This document shows positions 1 to 8,434 of a DNA stretch of 64,000 nt, piece after piece. Position 1 is the first letter of the stretch; each line of letters begins with the position of its first letter. The stretch is from CAZKTO01 sp964555685 (lineage in GTDB: Bacteria; Chloroflexota; Dehalococcoidia; SHYB01): NCBI GenBank assembly GCA_964555685.1, contig CAZKTO010000004.1, forward strand, positions 14,068 to 78,067, written 5' to 3'. Under the pieces are notes generated by a model. That model was not told the DNA's origin and searched no databases. It saw nothing but the letters and a program-made list of their open reading frames with translations. Position numbers and translations under genes: made by a program.

Positions 1-395
1 ATCTTACGCTGGGTCTCGCGGACGGTGTTGGCGGTGATGGGCCGGTAGGGCTCATCCGGCGGCTCCGCCCCGGTGGCGGCGTGGAGCTCGAGGACGGTCT
101 TGCCGGCCCGTCGGCCCGCCGAGCGCTCGCGCTTGCGGACGACCCGGTAGCGATGCCCGCGGGCCAGGAACTCCAGCTCCACCTCCATCTCATCGCGCCC
201 CAGGTTGATCAGGTCGTCGTCGGAGCGGGCGCGGGCCTCGCCCCAGAGGGCCCAGGTGATGGCGTCCAGGAGGGCCGATTTGCCGGCGCCGTTGGGGCCG
301 CACAGGCAGGCGATGTGGATGTTATCCAGGAGGAGCGGCGGGACGTTGTCCCGGTAGCACATGAAGTTGCGGAGCCGGAGCTTGAGGGGGATCAT
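1..395 (-). CDS. sbcC: SbcC/Rad50-like SMC-family ATPase, N-terminal part (runs off the window)
   Basis: The reading frame starts at an ATG at 395 on the minus strand and is open to base 1, so only about 131 N-terminal residues are visible. It begins MIPLKLRLRNF and carries a Walker A P-loop, GPNGAGKS, followed by LLDAITWALWG and a stretch with RDEMEVELEF. This is the usual start of SbcC/Rad50 ATPases, which pair with the SbcD/Mre11 nuclease to process DNA ends. Known SbcC proteins have the coiled coil and Walker B after this point, outside the window. SbcC versus another AAA_23 recombination ATPase (for example RecF-like) cannot be settled, but MxPLxLxLxNF...Y is typical of SbcC. Confidence 0.8.
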   Translation of the reverse strand, partial: MIPLKLRLRNFMCYRDNVPPLLLDNIHIACLCGPNGAGKSALLDAITWALWGEARARSDDDLINLGRDEMEVELEFLARGHRYRVVRKRERSAGRRAGKTVLELHAATGAEPPDEPYRPITANTVRETQRK

Positions 396-481
396 GGCCT
401 GCTCGGGGTGGTGACAAAGACGAACGCGGGGCGATTGTAGCACGGGCCCAACCCCGCCCCGACAAGTCGGGGTGCGCTGCC

Positions 482-534
482 GCCCTCTCCCCCTGCCCCC
501 TCTCCGGATCGGAGAGGGGGCAGGGGGAGAGGGC
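482..534. repeat. Perfect 25-bp-arm hairpin of the interspersed C-rich repeat family
   Basis: The 25-bp arms are perfect inverted repeats around a 3-bp loop. The arm begins GCCCTCTCCCCCTGCCCC. It lies in the divergent gap between the SbcC-like gene and the B12 mutase and is a simple member of the family found throughout the window. The rest of this gap (396-758) holds the mutase promoter and no gene I can support. Confidence 0.85.
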
Positions 535-623
535 AGGACCCCGCCGCTTGTAACCTGTCAGGGCGCTTTTAGGGGAGCGAGTCGGAGGGAGGGGGCCAAA
601 CCTGTTGCACCGGCCCTCCTTCA

Positions 624-652
624 TTGACACTCCTGCGGCCCGTTGGTAGACT
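624..652 (+). promoter_or_regulatory. Sigma70-type promoter of the B12 mutase gene
   Basis: TTGACA (624-629), a 17-bp spacer and TAGACT (647-652) form a near-consensus promoter. It lies 107 bp before the GTG chosen as the mutase start. A TTG codon that could open the reading frame further upstream is itself part of the -35 box, which supports the downstream start. Confidence 0.65.
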
Positions 653-758
653 AGCCCCAGCACCAGCCCTTCTCGATCATCGCCGGCCTCTTCCGGTCGC
701 GGGCGACGCGCGGAGGGCGAGGAATCGCGGGGCCACCGGTCCAACGCTAGGGGGCCGA

Positions 759-2447
<1,689 letters not shown>

Positions 2448-2493
2448 GCCGGCGCCAGCGCCATCCCCGCGATCGGTCACTGAGGAGGGTGCC

Positions 2494-3678
2494 ATGAAGA
2501 TGACTCTGTCCATCCTGAAGGCCGATGTGGGCTCCATCGGCGGCCACACCAAGCCCTCGGCCAAGATGCTCGAGGCCGTTCGCAGCGCTGTCTGGGAGGC
2601 CCGCGGCAAGGGGCTCCTCGCCGATGGCTTCGTCTCCCACACGGGCGACGACATCGCTATCGTCTGCTCGCACCGGCGGGGCGTCAACGACCAGGACATC
2701 CACCAGTTCGCCTGGAAGGCCTTTATCGATGCCACGGGCATCGCGGCGGCCCACGGGCTGTATGGGGCCGGCCAGGACCTGCTGGTCGATGCGCCCAGCG
2801 GCAATATCCGCGGCGCCGGCCCCGCCGTGGCCGAAATCGAGTTCGAGCACAACCCGGTCAAGACCAACAAGGTCCGCCCCGCCGAGTCCTTCATGGTCTT
2901 CGCCGCCGACAAGTGCGGCCCCGGCGCCTACAACCTTCCCCTCTTCCTCACCTTCGCCGACCCCATGTACTGTGCCGGCCTCATGCTCCCTAAGATGATC
3001 AAGGGCTTCACCTTCCGCATCATCGACATGAACAACACCGCCGGCGATAGCGTCATCGAGCTCAGCGCCCCTGAGGACTCCTACCACATCGCGATGCTGC
3101 TCCGGGACAACGAGCGCTTCGCCATCGAGTCCATCACCTCCCGCACCGATGGCGAATGGGCCGTCTCCATCTCCGCCACGCGCCTCCACAACATCGCCGG
3201 CGCCTACACCGGCAAGGACGATCCGGTGGCCCTCGTCCGCAACCAGGGCCTCTTCCCGGCGCCGGAGGAGATCCTCTCGGCGTTCACCAAGGCCCACTAC
3301 GTCGGCGGCGACGCCCGGGGCTCCCACGTCATGCCCCTTATGCCGGTGGCCATAAACACGCCCGTCACCGGCATCTACTGCCTGCCCATCGTCTCCTGCG
3401 TCGGCTTCTCGCTGGACGCCGCGGGCAACTTCGCCGACAGCTTCTGCGACTTCTTCGACAACGTGGCGTGGGACGCCGTGCGCCTCAAGGCCCAGGAGAA
3501 GGCCCTCGCCATGCGCGAGCAGGGCTGGTCCGGCGTCGCCATGCTCCCCTACGACGAGCTGGAGTACAGCGGCTTCCGCCAGACGATGGATGGCCTCCTC
3601 AAGCGATTCAGCGTGCCCCAGGACGGCCGGGGCAAGGTCATGAAGGGCGCCTCCGTCGAGACGGCGGCCAAGCGGTAG
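2494..3678 (+). CDS. fbp: Bifunctional fructose-1,6-bisphosphate aldolase/phosphatase
   Basis: A 394-aa member of the archaeal-type FBP aldolase/phosphatase family. It makes fructose 6-phosphate directly from triose phosphates, which commits carbon to gluconeogenesis. The start MKMTLSILKADVGSIGGHT is the family's N-terminal metal-binding signature, and HYVGGDARGSHVMPLMPV lies in the conserved C-terminal half. The start at 2494 has GAGGAGGG just upstream. The gene follows the mutase by 46 bp on the same strand, so co-transcription is likely. The family is common in archaea and deep-branching bacteria, including many Chloroflexota. It is full length with no visible lesion. Confidence 0.93.
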   Translation: MKMTLSILKADVGSIGGHTKPSAKMLEAVRSAVWEARGKGLLADGFVSHTGDDIAIVCSHRRGVNDQDIHQFAWKAFIDATGIAAAHGLYGAGQDLLVDAPSGNIRGAGPAVAEIEFEHNPVKTNKVRPAESFMVFAADKCGPGAYNLPLFLTFADPMYCAGLMLPKMIKGFTFRIIDMNNTAGDSVIELSAPEDSYHIAMLLRDNERFAIESITSRTDGEWAVSISATRLHNIAGAYTGKDDPVALVRNQGLFPAPEEILSAFTKAHYVGGDARGSHVMPLMPVAINTPVTGIYCLPIVSCVGFSLDAAGNFADSFCDFFDNVAWDAVRLKAQEKALAMREQGWSGVAMLPYDELEYSGFRQTMDGLLKRFSVPQDGRGKVMKGASVETAAKR

Positions 3679-3689
3679 GGCCTGAGCCC

Positions 3690-3775
3690 TTCAGGGTGCT
3701 GAGAAAGAGGTGTGCAGAGGGGCCAAGCCCCTTTGCCGGGGGTTAAAGGGGGTGTCTTTCAGCATCCTGCTAAGG
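3690..3775. repeat. Interspersed hairpin element after fbp
   Basis: The outer arms TGCTGAGAAAGA and TCTTTCAGCA are imperfect inverted copies around a G/C-rich inner part (GGGGCCAAGCCCC). It sits 12 bp after the fbp stop codon and may act as a terminator, but it lacks a T-run. Its design resembles the palindrome near 47.8 kb rather than the CCCTCTCC family. Confidence 0.6.
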
Positions 3776-3802
3776 CCTGCCCATCCCTGCGTGAGATGAG
3801 CC

Positions 3803-4057
3803 ATGAAGCATGTCGGCCTGTCCGGTCTCGACGCCCTAGACGATGTCCTGAGCGCGTTGCGGGCCTTTCCCCAACTGAAAGAAAAGAAGCGTGGGATTTT
3901 CTACCGGAAGTCCATCGCCTTCCTGCACTTTCACGAAGACCCCTCCGGCCTCTATGCCGACGTAAAGAACGGAGAGGACTTTGAACAGGTTCCGGTAAGT
4001 ACACCGCAGCAACGCCAGGCGCTTCTCAAATGTGTGGGACGCCTGCTATCTCGCTAG
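3803..4057 (+). CDS. Small hypothetical protein (84 aa)
   Basis: An 84-aa soluble protein starting MKHVGLSGLDALDDVLSAL, with a central hydrophobic/aromatic block (FYRKSIAFLHFHEDPSGLY) and a C-terminal helix (QQRQALLKCVGRLLSR). It has no signal peptide or membrane segment. Short proteins with the FYRxxxAFLHFH...GLYADVK pattern recur as uncharacterised families in bacteria, but I cannot name a function. The ribosome site is weak. Codon use is less extreme than in the flanking genes, so it may be an acquired gene. It stands alone between two repeat elements. Confidence 0.6.
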   Translation: MKHVGLSGLDALDDVLSALRAFPQLKEKKRGIFYRKSIAFLHFHEDPSGLYADVKNGEDFEQVPVSTPQQRQALLKCVGRLLSR

Positions 4058-4110
4058 ATTGGGTTTCGTGGAATTGGCTATGATTGGGATGCACGGCTAG
4101 GGGCGCTGAA

Positions 4111-4262
4111 TGAAGCTTCCCGCAGCTTGCTGCGGGGCTTCTGGTGTCCGAACAATCGTGATCACAGCAGGAAGAGTATGGCCCTCTCCCTCCTGTCCCT
4201 CTCCTGCAAGGAGAGGGACGATACCCCCTTCCTCTTTAGGCAAGGGGGCCAGGCGGTTAGGG
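4111..4262 (+). repeat. Composite repeat: CCGCAGC hairpin followed by double-hairpin element
   Basis: The left part contains the hairpin CCCGCAGCTTGCTGCGGGG. The right part is the common double hairpin (CCTCTCC.../...CCCCTTCC...) ending GGCGGTTAGGG. The same composite, in reverse orientation and in the same order of parts, is at 59102-59255. Together with the promoter-like TAGACT at 4332-4337 it fills the gap before moaA. No gene is seen in 4058-4376. Confidence 0.75.
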
Positions 4263-4376
4263 CTCAAGCCCCATCCAAATCCGTGCGAATCTGCGTAATC
4301 TGCGGATCGAGCGCCATTTCCGCCGTTAGGGTAGACTAGGGCGTTGTGGGCTGCGCGAGCCCTTCACAGGCGCACC

Positions 4377-5414
4377 ATGCCAACCAAAACCGCTGATAGA
4401 ACCGGGACCACCCTCGACCGCCTCGGGCGGCCGCTGCACGACCTGCGCATCTCGGTCACGGACCGGTGCAACTTCCGCTGCACCTACTGCATGCCCGCCG
4501 AGGTCTACGGCGAGCGCTACGAGTTCCTCCCCAAGCGCGAGATCCTCACCTACGAGGAGATCGCCCGCGTCGCCCGGCTCTTCGTCCGGCTGGGCACGCG
4601 CAAGATCAGGCTCACGGGCGGTGAGCCCCTGGTCCGCGAGGGCCTCGAGCGCCTGGTCGCCCTGCTGGCGCCCATCGAGGGCCTGGAAGACCTGGCCGTG
4701 ACCACCAACGGCTACCTCCTGGCCGCCAAGGCCCGCGCCCTCAAGGACGCCGGGCTCCAGCGCATCACGGTGAGCCTGGACACGCTGGACGACGCCATCT
4801 TCGGCCAGATGAACGGCCGCGGCTTCGGCGTCCAGCGCGTGCTGGAGGGGATCGAGGCGGCCCGGGAGGCGGGCATGACGCCCGTCAAGGTGGACGCCGT
4901 CGTCCAGCGGGGCGTCAACGATCACACCCTCGCCGGCCTGGCCCGCCACTTCAAGGGGACGGGCGTCATCGTCCGCTTCATCGAGTTCATGGACGTGGGC
5001 AACCTCAACGGCTGGCGCCTCGACCAGGTCGTCCCGTCAGCGGAGGTCGTGGCCCGCATCAACGCCGTCTTTCCCATCGAGCCCGCCGAGCCCAACTACT
5101 TCGGCGAGGTGGCCGAGCGCTGGCGCTACCGGGACGGCTCGGGCGAGATCGGCGTCATCTCATCGGTGACGCAGCCCTTCTGCCATAGCTGCACGCGCGC
5201 GCGGCTTTCGCCCAAGGGCGAGGTCTACACCTGCCTCTTCGGTACCCAGGGGCGCGACGTGCGCGGGCCGCTGCGCGCTGGGGCCTCGGACGACGACCTG
5301 CTCTCGCTCCTCTCCGGCGTCTGGGCCGCCCGGACCGACCGCTACTCCGAAATCCGCGCCTCCCTCACGCGGCCCGCCGGCAAGAAGATCGAGATGTACC
5401 AGATCGGCGGGTAG
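4377..5414 (+). CDS. moaA: GTP 3',8-cyclase MoaA (molybdenum cofactor biosynthesis)
   Basis: A 345-aa radical SAM enzyme catalysing the first step of molybdopterin synthesis, GTP to 3',8-cyclo-GTP. The N-terminal cluster motif is CNFRCTYC (about residue 30). The second [4Fe-4S] site is formed by C-terminal cysteines in FCHSCTRARLSPKGE and TCLF. The protein ends in Gly-Gly, as expected for MoaA. The ATG at 4377 gives the usual length; an in-frame TTG 33 bases upstream is less likely. MoaC, the next enzyme, is encoded about 2 kb downstream as the C-terminal half of a fusion, so the two steps are genetically close. Confidence 0.95.
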   Translation: MPTKTADRTGTTLDRLGRPLHDLRISVTDRCNFRCTYCMPAEVYGERYEFLPKREILTYEEIARVARLFVRLGTRKIRLTGGEPLVREGLERLVALLAPIEGLEDLAVTTNGYLLAAKARALKDAGLQRITVSLDTLDDAIFGQMNGRGFGVQRVLEGIEAAREAGMTPVKVDAVVQRGVNDHTLAGLARHFKGTGVIVRFIEFMDVGNLNGWRLDQVVPSAEVVARINAVFPIEPAEPNYFGEVAERWRYRDGSGEIGVISSVTQPFCHSCTRARLSPKGEVYTCLFGTQGRDVRGPLRAGASDDDLLSLLSGVWAARTDRYSEIRASLTRPAGKKIEMYQIGG

Positions 5415-5442
5415 CCGGGTGGTGAGGCGACCTGCGGATTCA

Positions 5443-5476
5443 CCCCTTCCCTGTAGGGAAGGGGCCGGGGGTTAGG
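5443..5476 (+). repeat. Single-hairpin unit ending GGGGGTTAGG
   Basis: The hairpin CCCCTTCCCTGTAGGGAAGGGG is followed by the family tail CCGGGGGTTAGG. It lies directly between the moaA end and a duplicated fragment of the rdgB start. Confidence 0.75.
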
Positions 5477-5487
5477 TCATCGGCAGC

Positions 5488-5659
5488 AAACTCCTCATCG
5501 CCACCACGAACAAAGGCAAGCTCCGCCCCCTTTGTGTCATTGCGAGGAGTCCCGATGCAATCGGGACAGAGCCTGCCCCGAGTCTTTCCGAGGGGTGGCA
5601 ATCTCGGCCGTCGTCATGCTGAAACTTCTCATCGCCACCACCAACAAAGGCAAGCTCCG
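5488..5659 (+). repeat. Duplicated rdgB 5' end flanking a REP-like hairpin
   Basis: Bases 5488-5525 and 5622-5659 are near-identical 38-bp copies (two mismatches) of the codons for KLLIATTNKGKL at the start of rdgB. Between them lies a REP-like unit (5536-5604) that begins GTCATTGCGAGGAG and ends GTGGCAATCT, with inner hairpins GTCCCGATGCAATCGGGAC and CCCCGAGTCTTTCCGAGGGG. The arrangement looks like an insertion that duplicated the edge of the gene. Confidence 0.8.
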
Positions 5660-6233
5660 TGAGTACGCCGAGATGGCGCGGGGCCTCCCCGTCGAGCCCG
5701 TCACCCTCGCCGAGGCCGGCATCGAGGCGGACGTGGAGGAGACGGGCGCCACCATCGCCGAGAACGCCGTGCTCAAGGCCCGCGAGTACGCCCGCCGCTC
5801 GGGGATGCTTACCCTGGCCGACGACTCGGGCCTCGAGGTCGACGCCCTGGGCGGCGAGCCCGGCCCCCGCTCGGCCCGCTACGCCGGCGAGGGCGCCTCC
5901 GACGAGGAGCGCGTCCGCTATCTGCTTCAACAGCTCGCGGGCGTGCCCGAGGGGCGGCGAGGGGCCCGCTTCCGCTGCGTCATCGCCGTCGCCACGCCCG
6001 ATCTCGAGGTGCGGACCAGCGAGGGCACCTGCGAGGGCGTGATCGCCCGCGAGCCACGGGGCCAGGGCGGCTTCGGCTACGACCCCGTCTTCTTCCTCCC
6101 CGAGCTGGGGCGGCACATGGCCGAGTTCCCCCTGGACGAGAAGAACCGCATCAGCCACCGGGGCCGGGCTATGGCCGGCGCGCGGGCGATTGTCGCGGAG
6201 TTGGCGAAGCGCCAAGATCGACTTGTACGCTAG
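5616..6233 (+). CDS. rdgB: XTP/dITP diphosphohydrolase (RdgB/HAM1 family)
   Basis: A 205-aa house-cleaning pyrophosphatase that hydrolyses non-canonical purine nucleoside triphosphates (dITP, XTP) to monophosphates. The start MLKLLIATTNKGKLREY contains the family's substrate loop (TTNKGK). LADDSGLEVDALGGEPGPRSARY is cut here to its core DDSGLEVDALGG, the catalytic/metal region, and GFGYDPVFF is the C-terminal signature. ATG 5616 is the natural start. It now sits directly behind the inserted REP-like unit, and a second copy of its first codons lies upstream of that unit. The ribosome site is therefore probably new, and the start region was rebuilt by the insertion. Confidence 0.93.
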   Translation: MLKLLIATTNKGKLREYAEMARGLPVEPVTLAEAGIEADVEETGATIAENAVLKAREYARRSGMLTLADDSGLEVDALGGEPGPRSARYAGEGASDEERVRYLLQQLAGVPEGRRGARFRCVIAVATPDLEVRTSEGTCEGVIAREPRGQGGFGYDPVFFLPELGRHMAEFPLDEKNRISHRGRAMAGARAIVAELAKRQDRLVR

Positions 6234-6257
6234 CCAGGGCAGACGTAACCTGAAGCT

Positions 6258-7256
6258 ATGATCGAGATCTACACGGACGGGGCGTGCCTCAATAACCCCA
6301 AGGGCCCCGGCGGCTGGGCGGCCATCGTCATCGAGGACAGACGCCGGACCGCCTACTCCGGCGGGCCCATCCAGGGGACGACGAACCAGCGCATGGAGGT
6401 CCAGGCCGCCATCGAGGGGCTCTCGCGCACGGCCCCGGGCTCGCTTGTGACCGTCTACAGCGATAGCGAGTACCTAGTCAACACCATGACCAAGGGCTGG
6501 AAGCGGCGCGTCAACCTCGACCTGTGGGCCAAGCTCGATGCGCTGGTGGCCGAGCGCCAGGCCGGCTTCCAGTGGGTCAAAGGCCACGACGGTCACCCCG
6601 TCCAGGAGGAGGCCGACCGCCTGGCCACCAGCCGCGCCGCCGGCAGGGGCGCCGCCAACCCCGACGCGTCGGGGTCCCTTGGCTCGAGCGAGCACGCTTC
6701 GCCTGCCGATGCTGCGCGGGGCTCGCATCGACCTCACCCCACCCCGACAGGCCGGGGCTCCGCCGCGGCTGGCGCAGGACGCCCCGCCCTCTCCCACGTG
6801 GACGAGCAGGGCCGCGCCCGTATGGTCGACATCTCCGCCAAGGCCGATAGCGAGCGCGTCGCCATCGCCAAGGGGCGCGTCGTCATGGCCCCCGAGACGC
6901 TGGCCCTCATCCGGTCGGGCAAAACGGCCAAGGGCGACGTCCTGGCCGTCGCGCGCGTGGCTGGCGTCATGGGCGCCAAGCGCACCCCAGACCTCATCCC
7001 CCTCTGCCACCCGCTGCTCCTGACCGGCATCGCCGTCGACTTCGCGTTCGACGAGGCCCAAAGCGCCATCGAGATCACGGCTACGGTCAGGACCACGGGC
7101 AAGACGGGCGTGGAGATGGAGGCGATGACCGCCGTTTTGGTCAGCGCCCTGACTATCTACGACATGGCCAAGGCCGCCGACCGCCGCATGCGCATCGAGG
7201 CCGTGCGCCTGGTGCGCAAGAGCGGCGGCAAGAGCGGCGAGATCGTGCTGGAGTAG
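6258..7256 (+). CDS. Fusion of ribonuclease HI and MoaC (cyclic pyranopterin monophosphate synthase)
   Basis: One uninterrupted 332-aa frame encodes two complete enzymes. Residues 1-132 are RNase HI with all catalytic residues in place: Asp7 (YTDGAC), Glu47 (NQRMEVQA), Asp69 (YSDSEY), His110 and Asp120. Residues about 178-332 are MoaC, with LSHVDEQGRARMVDIS, PLCHPLLLT and GVEMEAMTAVLVSALTIYD. The 45-residue linker is low-complexity and its DNA contains two hairpins of the interspersed repeat type (CCCCGACGCGTCGGGG and CCCCGACAGGCCGGGG). A separate MoaC could start at GTG 6798, but no ribosome site is evident there. The pieces are otherwise unrelated (RNA removal from RNA/DNA hybrids; molybdopterin step 1b), so the fusion may result from repeat insertion between two adjacent genes. 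Confidence 0.88.
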   Translation: MIEIYTDGACLNNPKGPGGWAAIVIEDRRRTAYSGGPIQGTTNQRMEVQAAIEGLSRTAPGSLVTVYSDSEYLVNTMTKGWKRRVNLDLWAKLDALVAERQAGFQWVKGHDGHPVQEEADRLATSRAAGRGAANPDASGSLGSSEHASPADAARGSHRPHPTPTGRGSAAAGAGRPALSHVDEQGRARMVDISAKADSERVAIAKGRVVMAPETLALIRSGKTAKGDVLAVARVAGVMGAKRTPDLIPLCHPLLLTGIAVDFAFDEAQSAIEITATVRTTGKTGVEMEAMTAVLVSALTIYDMAKAADRRMRIEAVRLVRKSGGKSGEIVLE

Positions 7257-7261
7257 CCGGC

Positions 7262-7417
7262 GTGCCGGCGCGGCTGCGGATGTGGCTGTCGCTCGCCGCC
7301 GCGTGGGGCGCGGCCCTGGCCGCCCTCTACCTGCACCCGGCGCTCTGGGCCCTCTTCGCGCTGGTGCTCGGCGCCCTCGTCTACGAGCGGGCCCGCGCCT
7401 GGGGGTCCGGCCGCTAG
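7262..7417 (+). CDS. Small two-helix membrane protein (51 aa)
   Basis: A GTG start 5 bp after the RNase HI-MoaC stop opens a 51-aa frame, MPARLRMWLSLAAAWGAALA and onward. It has two hydrophobic helices (about residues 8-22 and 27-41) and a basic C-terminus (YERARAWGSGR). The tight spacing and amphipathic layout support a real membrane protein translated with the upstream gene. No family or function is recognised. It could be a chance frame, as GC-rich DNA gives many. Confidence 0.4.
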   Translation: MPARLRMWLSLAAAWGAALAALYLHPALWALFALVLGALVYERARAWGSGR

Positions 7418-7421
7418 TGGC

Positions 7422-7832
7422 TCAGAACGAGTACTTCTTCCCCCGCTGCCGCTGCTCGTCCAGCAGGGCCGCCAGCTCCCGGACGGCGTGGTGGGCGTAC
7501 GGGATATAGTCCTCGGGTGGCATCTCCACGCGCTTCACCGAATCGTCCCGCGTCAGCCCCATATCGAACCCTGCGCCCGGCGCCTGCACCTTCAGCGAGA
7601 ACTCGTACATCTCCCCGTCCGGGCAGACGACGATGCAGCCCCGGTCCGCCTTCTGCGCGCCCCCGGGCTCCGCCTCGATGGCCCGCACCTCGGTGCTGCC
7701 CAGGAAATAGGGGAAGGGCGCCAGCTCCTGGGCCATGGCCACGACGATCTCGTGCAGCTCCGCGGCCAGTCGCTGCACGCTCTCCTGTGCCCGCCGCACC
7801 TGGGCCTGCGGGTTGAACTCCTGCTCCGGCAT
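7422..7832 (-). CDS. Conserved-looking hypothetical protein (136 aa)
   Basis: A soluble 136-aa protein starting MPEQEFNPQAQVRRAQESV. The start at 7832 is preceded on its strand by AGGAG, 8 bp upstream. The N-terminal third is helical; the middle has IVVCPDGEMYEFSLKVQAPG and the end has PPEDYIPYAHHAVRELAALL. I recognise no family. The gene is convergent with the rnhA-moaC group (4-bp gap) and divergent from csoR, whose promoter lies beyond its start. Codon use matches neighbouring host genes. Confidence 0.6.
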   Translation of the reverse strand: MPEQEFNPQAQVRRAQESVQRLAAELHEIVVAMAQELAPFPYFLGSTEVRAIEAEPGGAQKADRGCIVVCPDGEMYEFSLKVQAPGAGFDMGLTRDDSVKRVEMPPEDYIPYAHHAVRELAALLDEQRQRGKKYSF

Positions 7833-7907
7833 CGGGTCGCTCCTGCGCAATGCGCGACGCTGAGAGGATGCACCGAGCATTATACCCAGACGCGCCTGCG
7901 GGCGCCC

Positions 7908-7962
7908 TTGACGCCCGCCCGGCCCCTGCGTACGATAGGGCCGCAACCCCCACCCAGGGGGT
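7908..7962 (+). promoter_or_regulatory. csoR promoter with overlapping/downstream CsoR-type operator
   Basis: TTGACG (7908-7913), 17 bp, TACGAT (7931-7936) is a good sigma70 promoter. An inverted repeat ACCCCCACCCAGGGGGT occupies 7946-7962, just after the expected transcription start and before the csoR ribosome site (AAGGAGG). C-run/G-run palindromes of this kind are the known operator type for CsoR-family repressors, so autoregulation is inferred. Confidence 0.65.
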
Positions 7963-7980
7963 AGGGGTAAGGAGGATGCC

Positions 7981-8247
7981 ATGCGGAGCGACGTCCGGTC
8001 CCAAGCCCTCAAGCGCATGGCCTACATCGAAGGCCACCTGGCCGGCGTGCGGAGGATGGTCGAGGACGACCGCTACTGCGTGGACGTCCTCAAGCAGACC
8101 CACGCCATCCGCCGCGCCATCGAGAGGCTCGAGGCCATGCTGCTGGAGTCCCATCTCGAGACCTGCGTCGTCGACGGCATCAAGGATGGCCGCGAGCGCC
8201 AGATCGTCGACGAGCTGCGGGAGCTCTACGGCGTCGGCGGCCGGTAG
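7981..8247 (+). CDS. csoR: CsoR/FrmR-family metal-sensing transcriptional repressor
   Basis: An 88-aa all-helical DUF156 protein. The metal-site residues are visible: Cys in DRYCVDVL, His in KQTHAIRRAIE and Cys in SHLETCVVDG, the Cys-His-Cys set of the Cu(I)-sensing CsoR group. Apo-CsoR binds its operator, and Cu(I) binding releases it. The operator-like palindrome upstream and the Cu ATPase gene downstream fit control of copper efflux. However, a MITE-like element now separates csoR from copA, and codon use of csoR is host-like while copA is not. The two may therefore not be an ancestral operon. The start at 7981 follows AAGGAGG. Confidence 0.9.
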   Translation: MRSDVRSQALKRMAYIEGHLAGVRRMVEDDRYCVDVLKQTHAIRRAIERLEAMLLESHLETCVVDGIKDGRERQIVDELRELYGVGGR

Positions 8248-8288
8248 AAGGGGTGGCCCAGGTCCTTGTTCCTCGAAACTTGTTCCCA

Positions 8289-8433
8289 GAACCTATTGCA
8301 AAACGAGTCGGTGAGCCCAATCGCTGTCACCCTGAGCCCGTCCCCGGGCGAAGGGTCTGGGGTGGGGAACCTCCCCCAAGCCCCAGATTCTTCGCCTAAC
8401 GGCTCAGAATGACACTTTTGCAACCAGCACTAG
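8289..8433. mobile_element. MITE-like element, copy 1 (TTGCAAAA termini)
   Basis: The terminal inverted repeats are GAACCTATTGCAAAA at the left and, on the other strand, CTAGTGCTGGTTGCAAAAG at the right. The interior has facing REP-like halves (CCTGAGCC...CGAAGGGTCTGGGG and CCAGATTCTTCGCC...GCTCAGAATGAC). It ends two bases before the copA start codon. Related copies lie at 16347-16497 and 47156-47333. It carries no gene. Confidence 0.75.
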
Positions 8434-8434
8434 C

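Noticed and set aside
624..758. Upstream extension of the B12 mutase reading frame from TTG 624
   Set aside because: TTG 624 is the -35 box of a good promoter and the 45 extra residues do not resemble the family; GTG 759 has a ribosome site.
3690..3775. Rho-independent terminator after fbp
   Set aside because: A stem exists but there is no T-run, and its layout fits the interspersed repeats; it is listed as a repeat.
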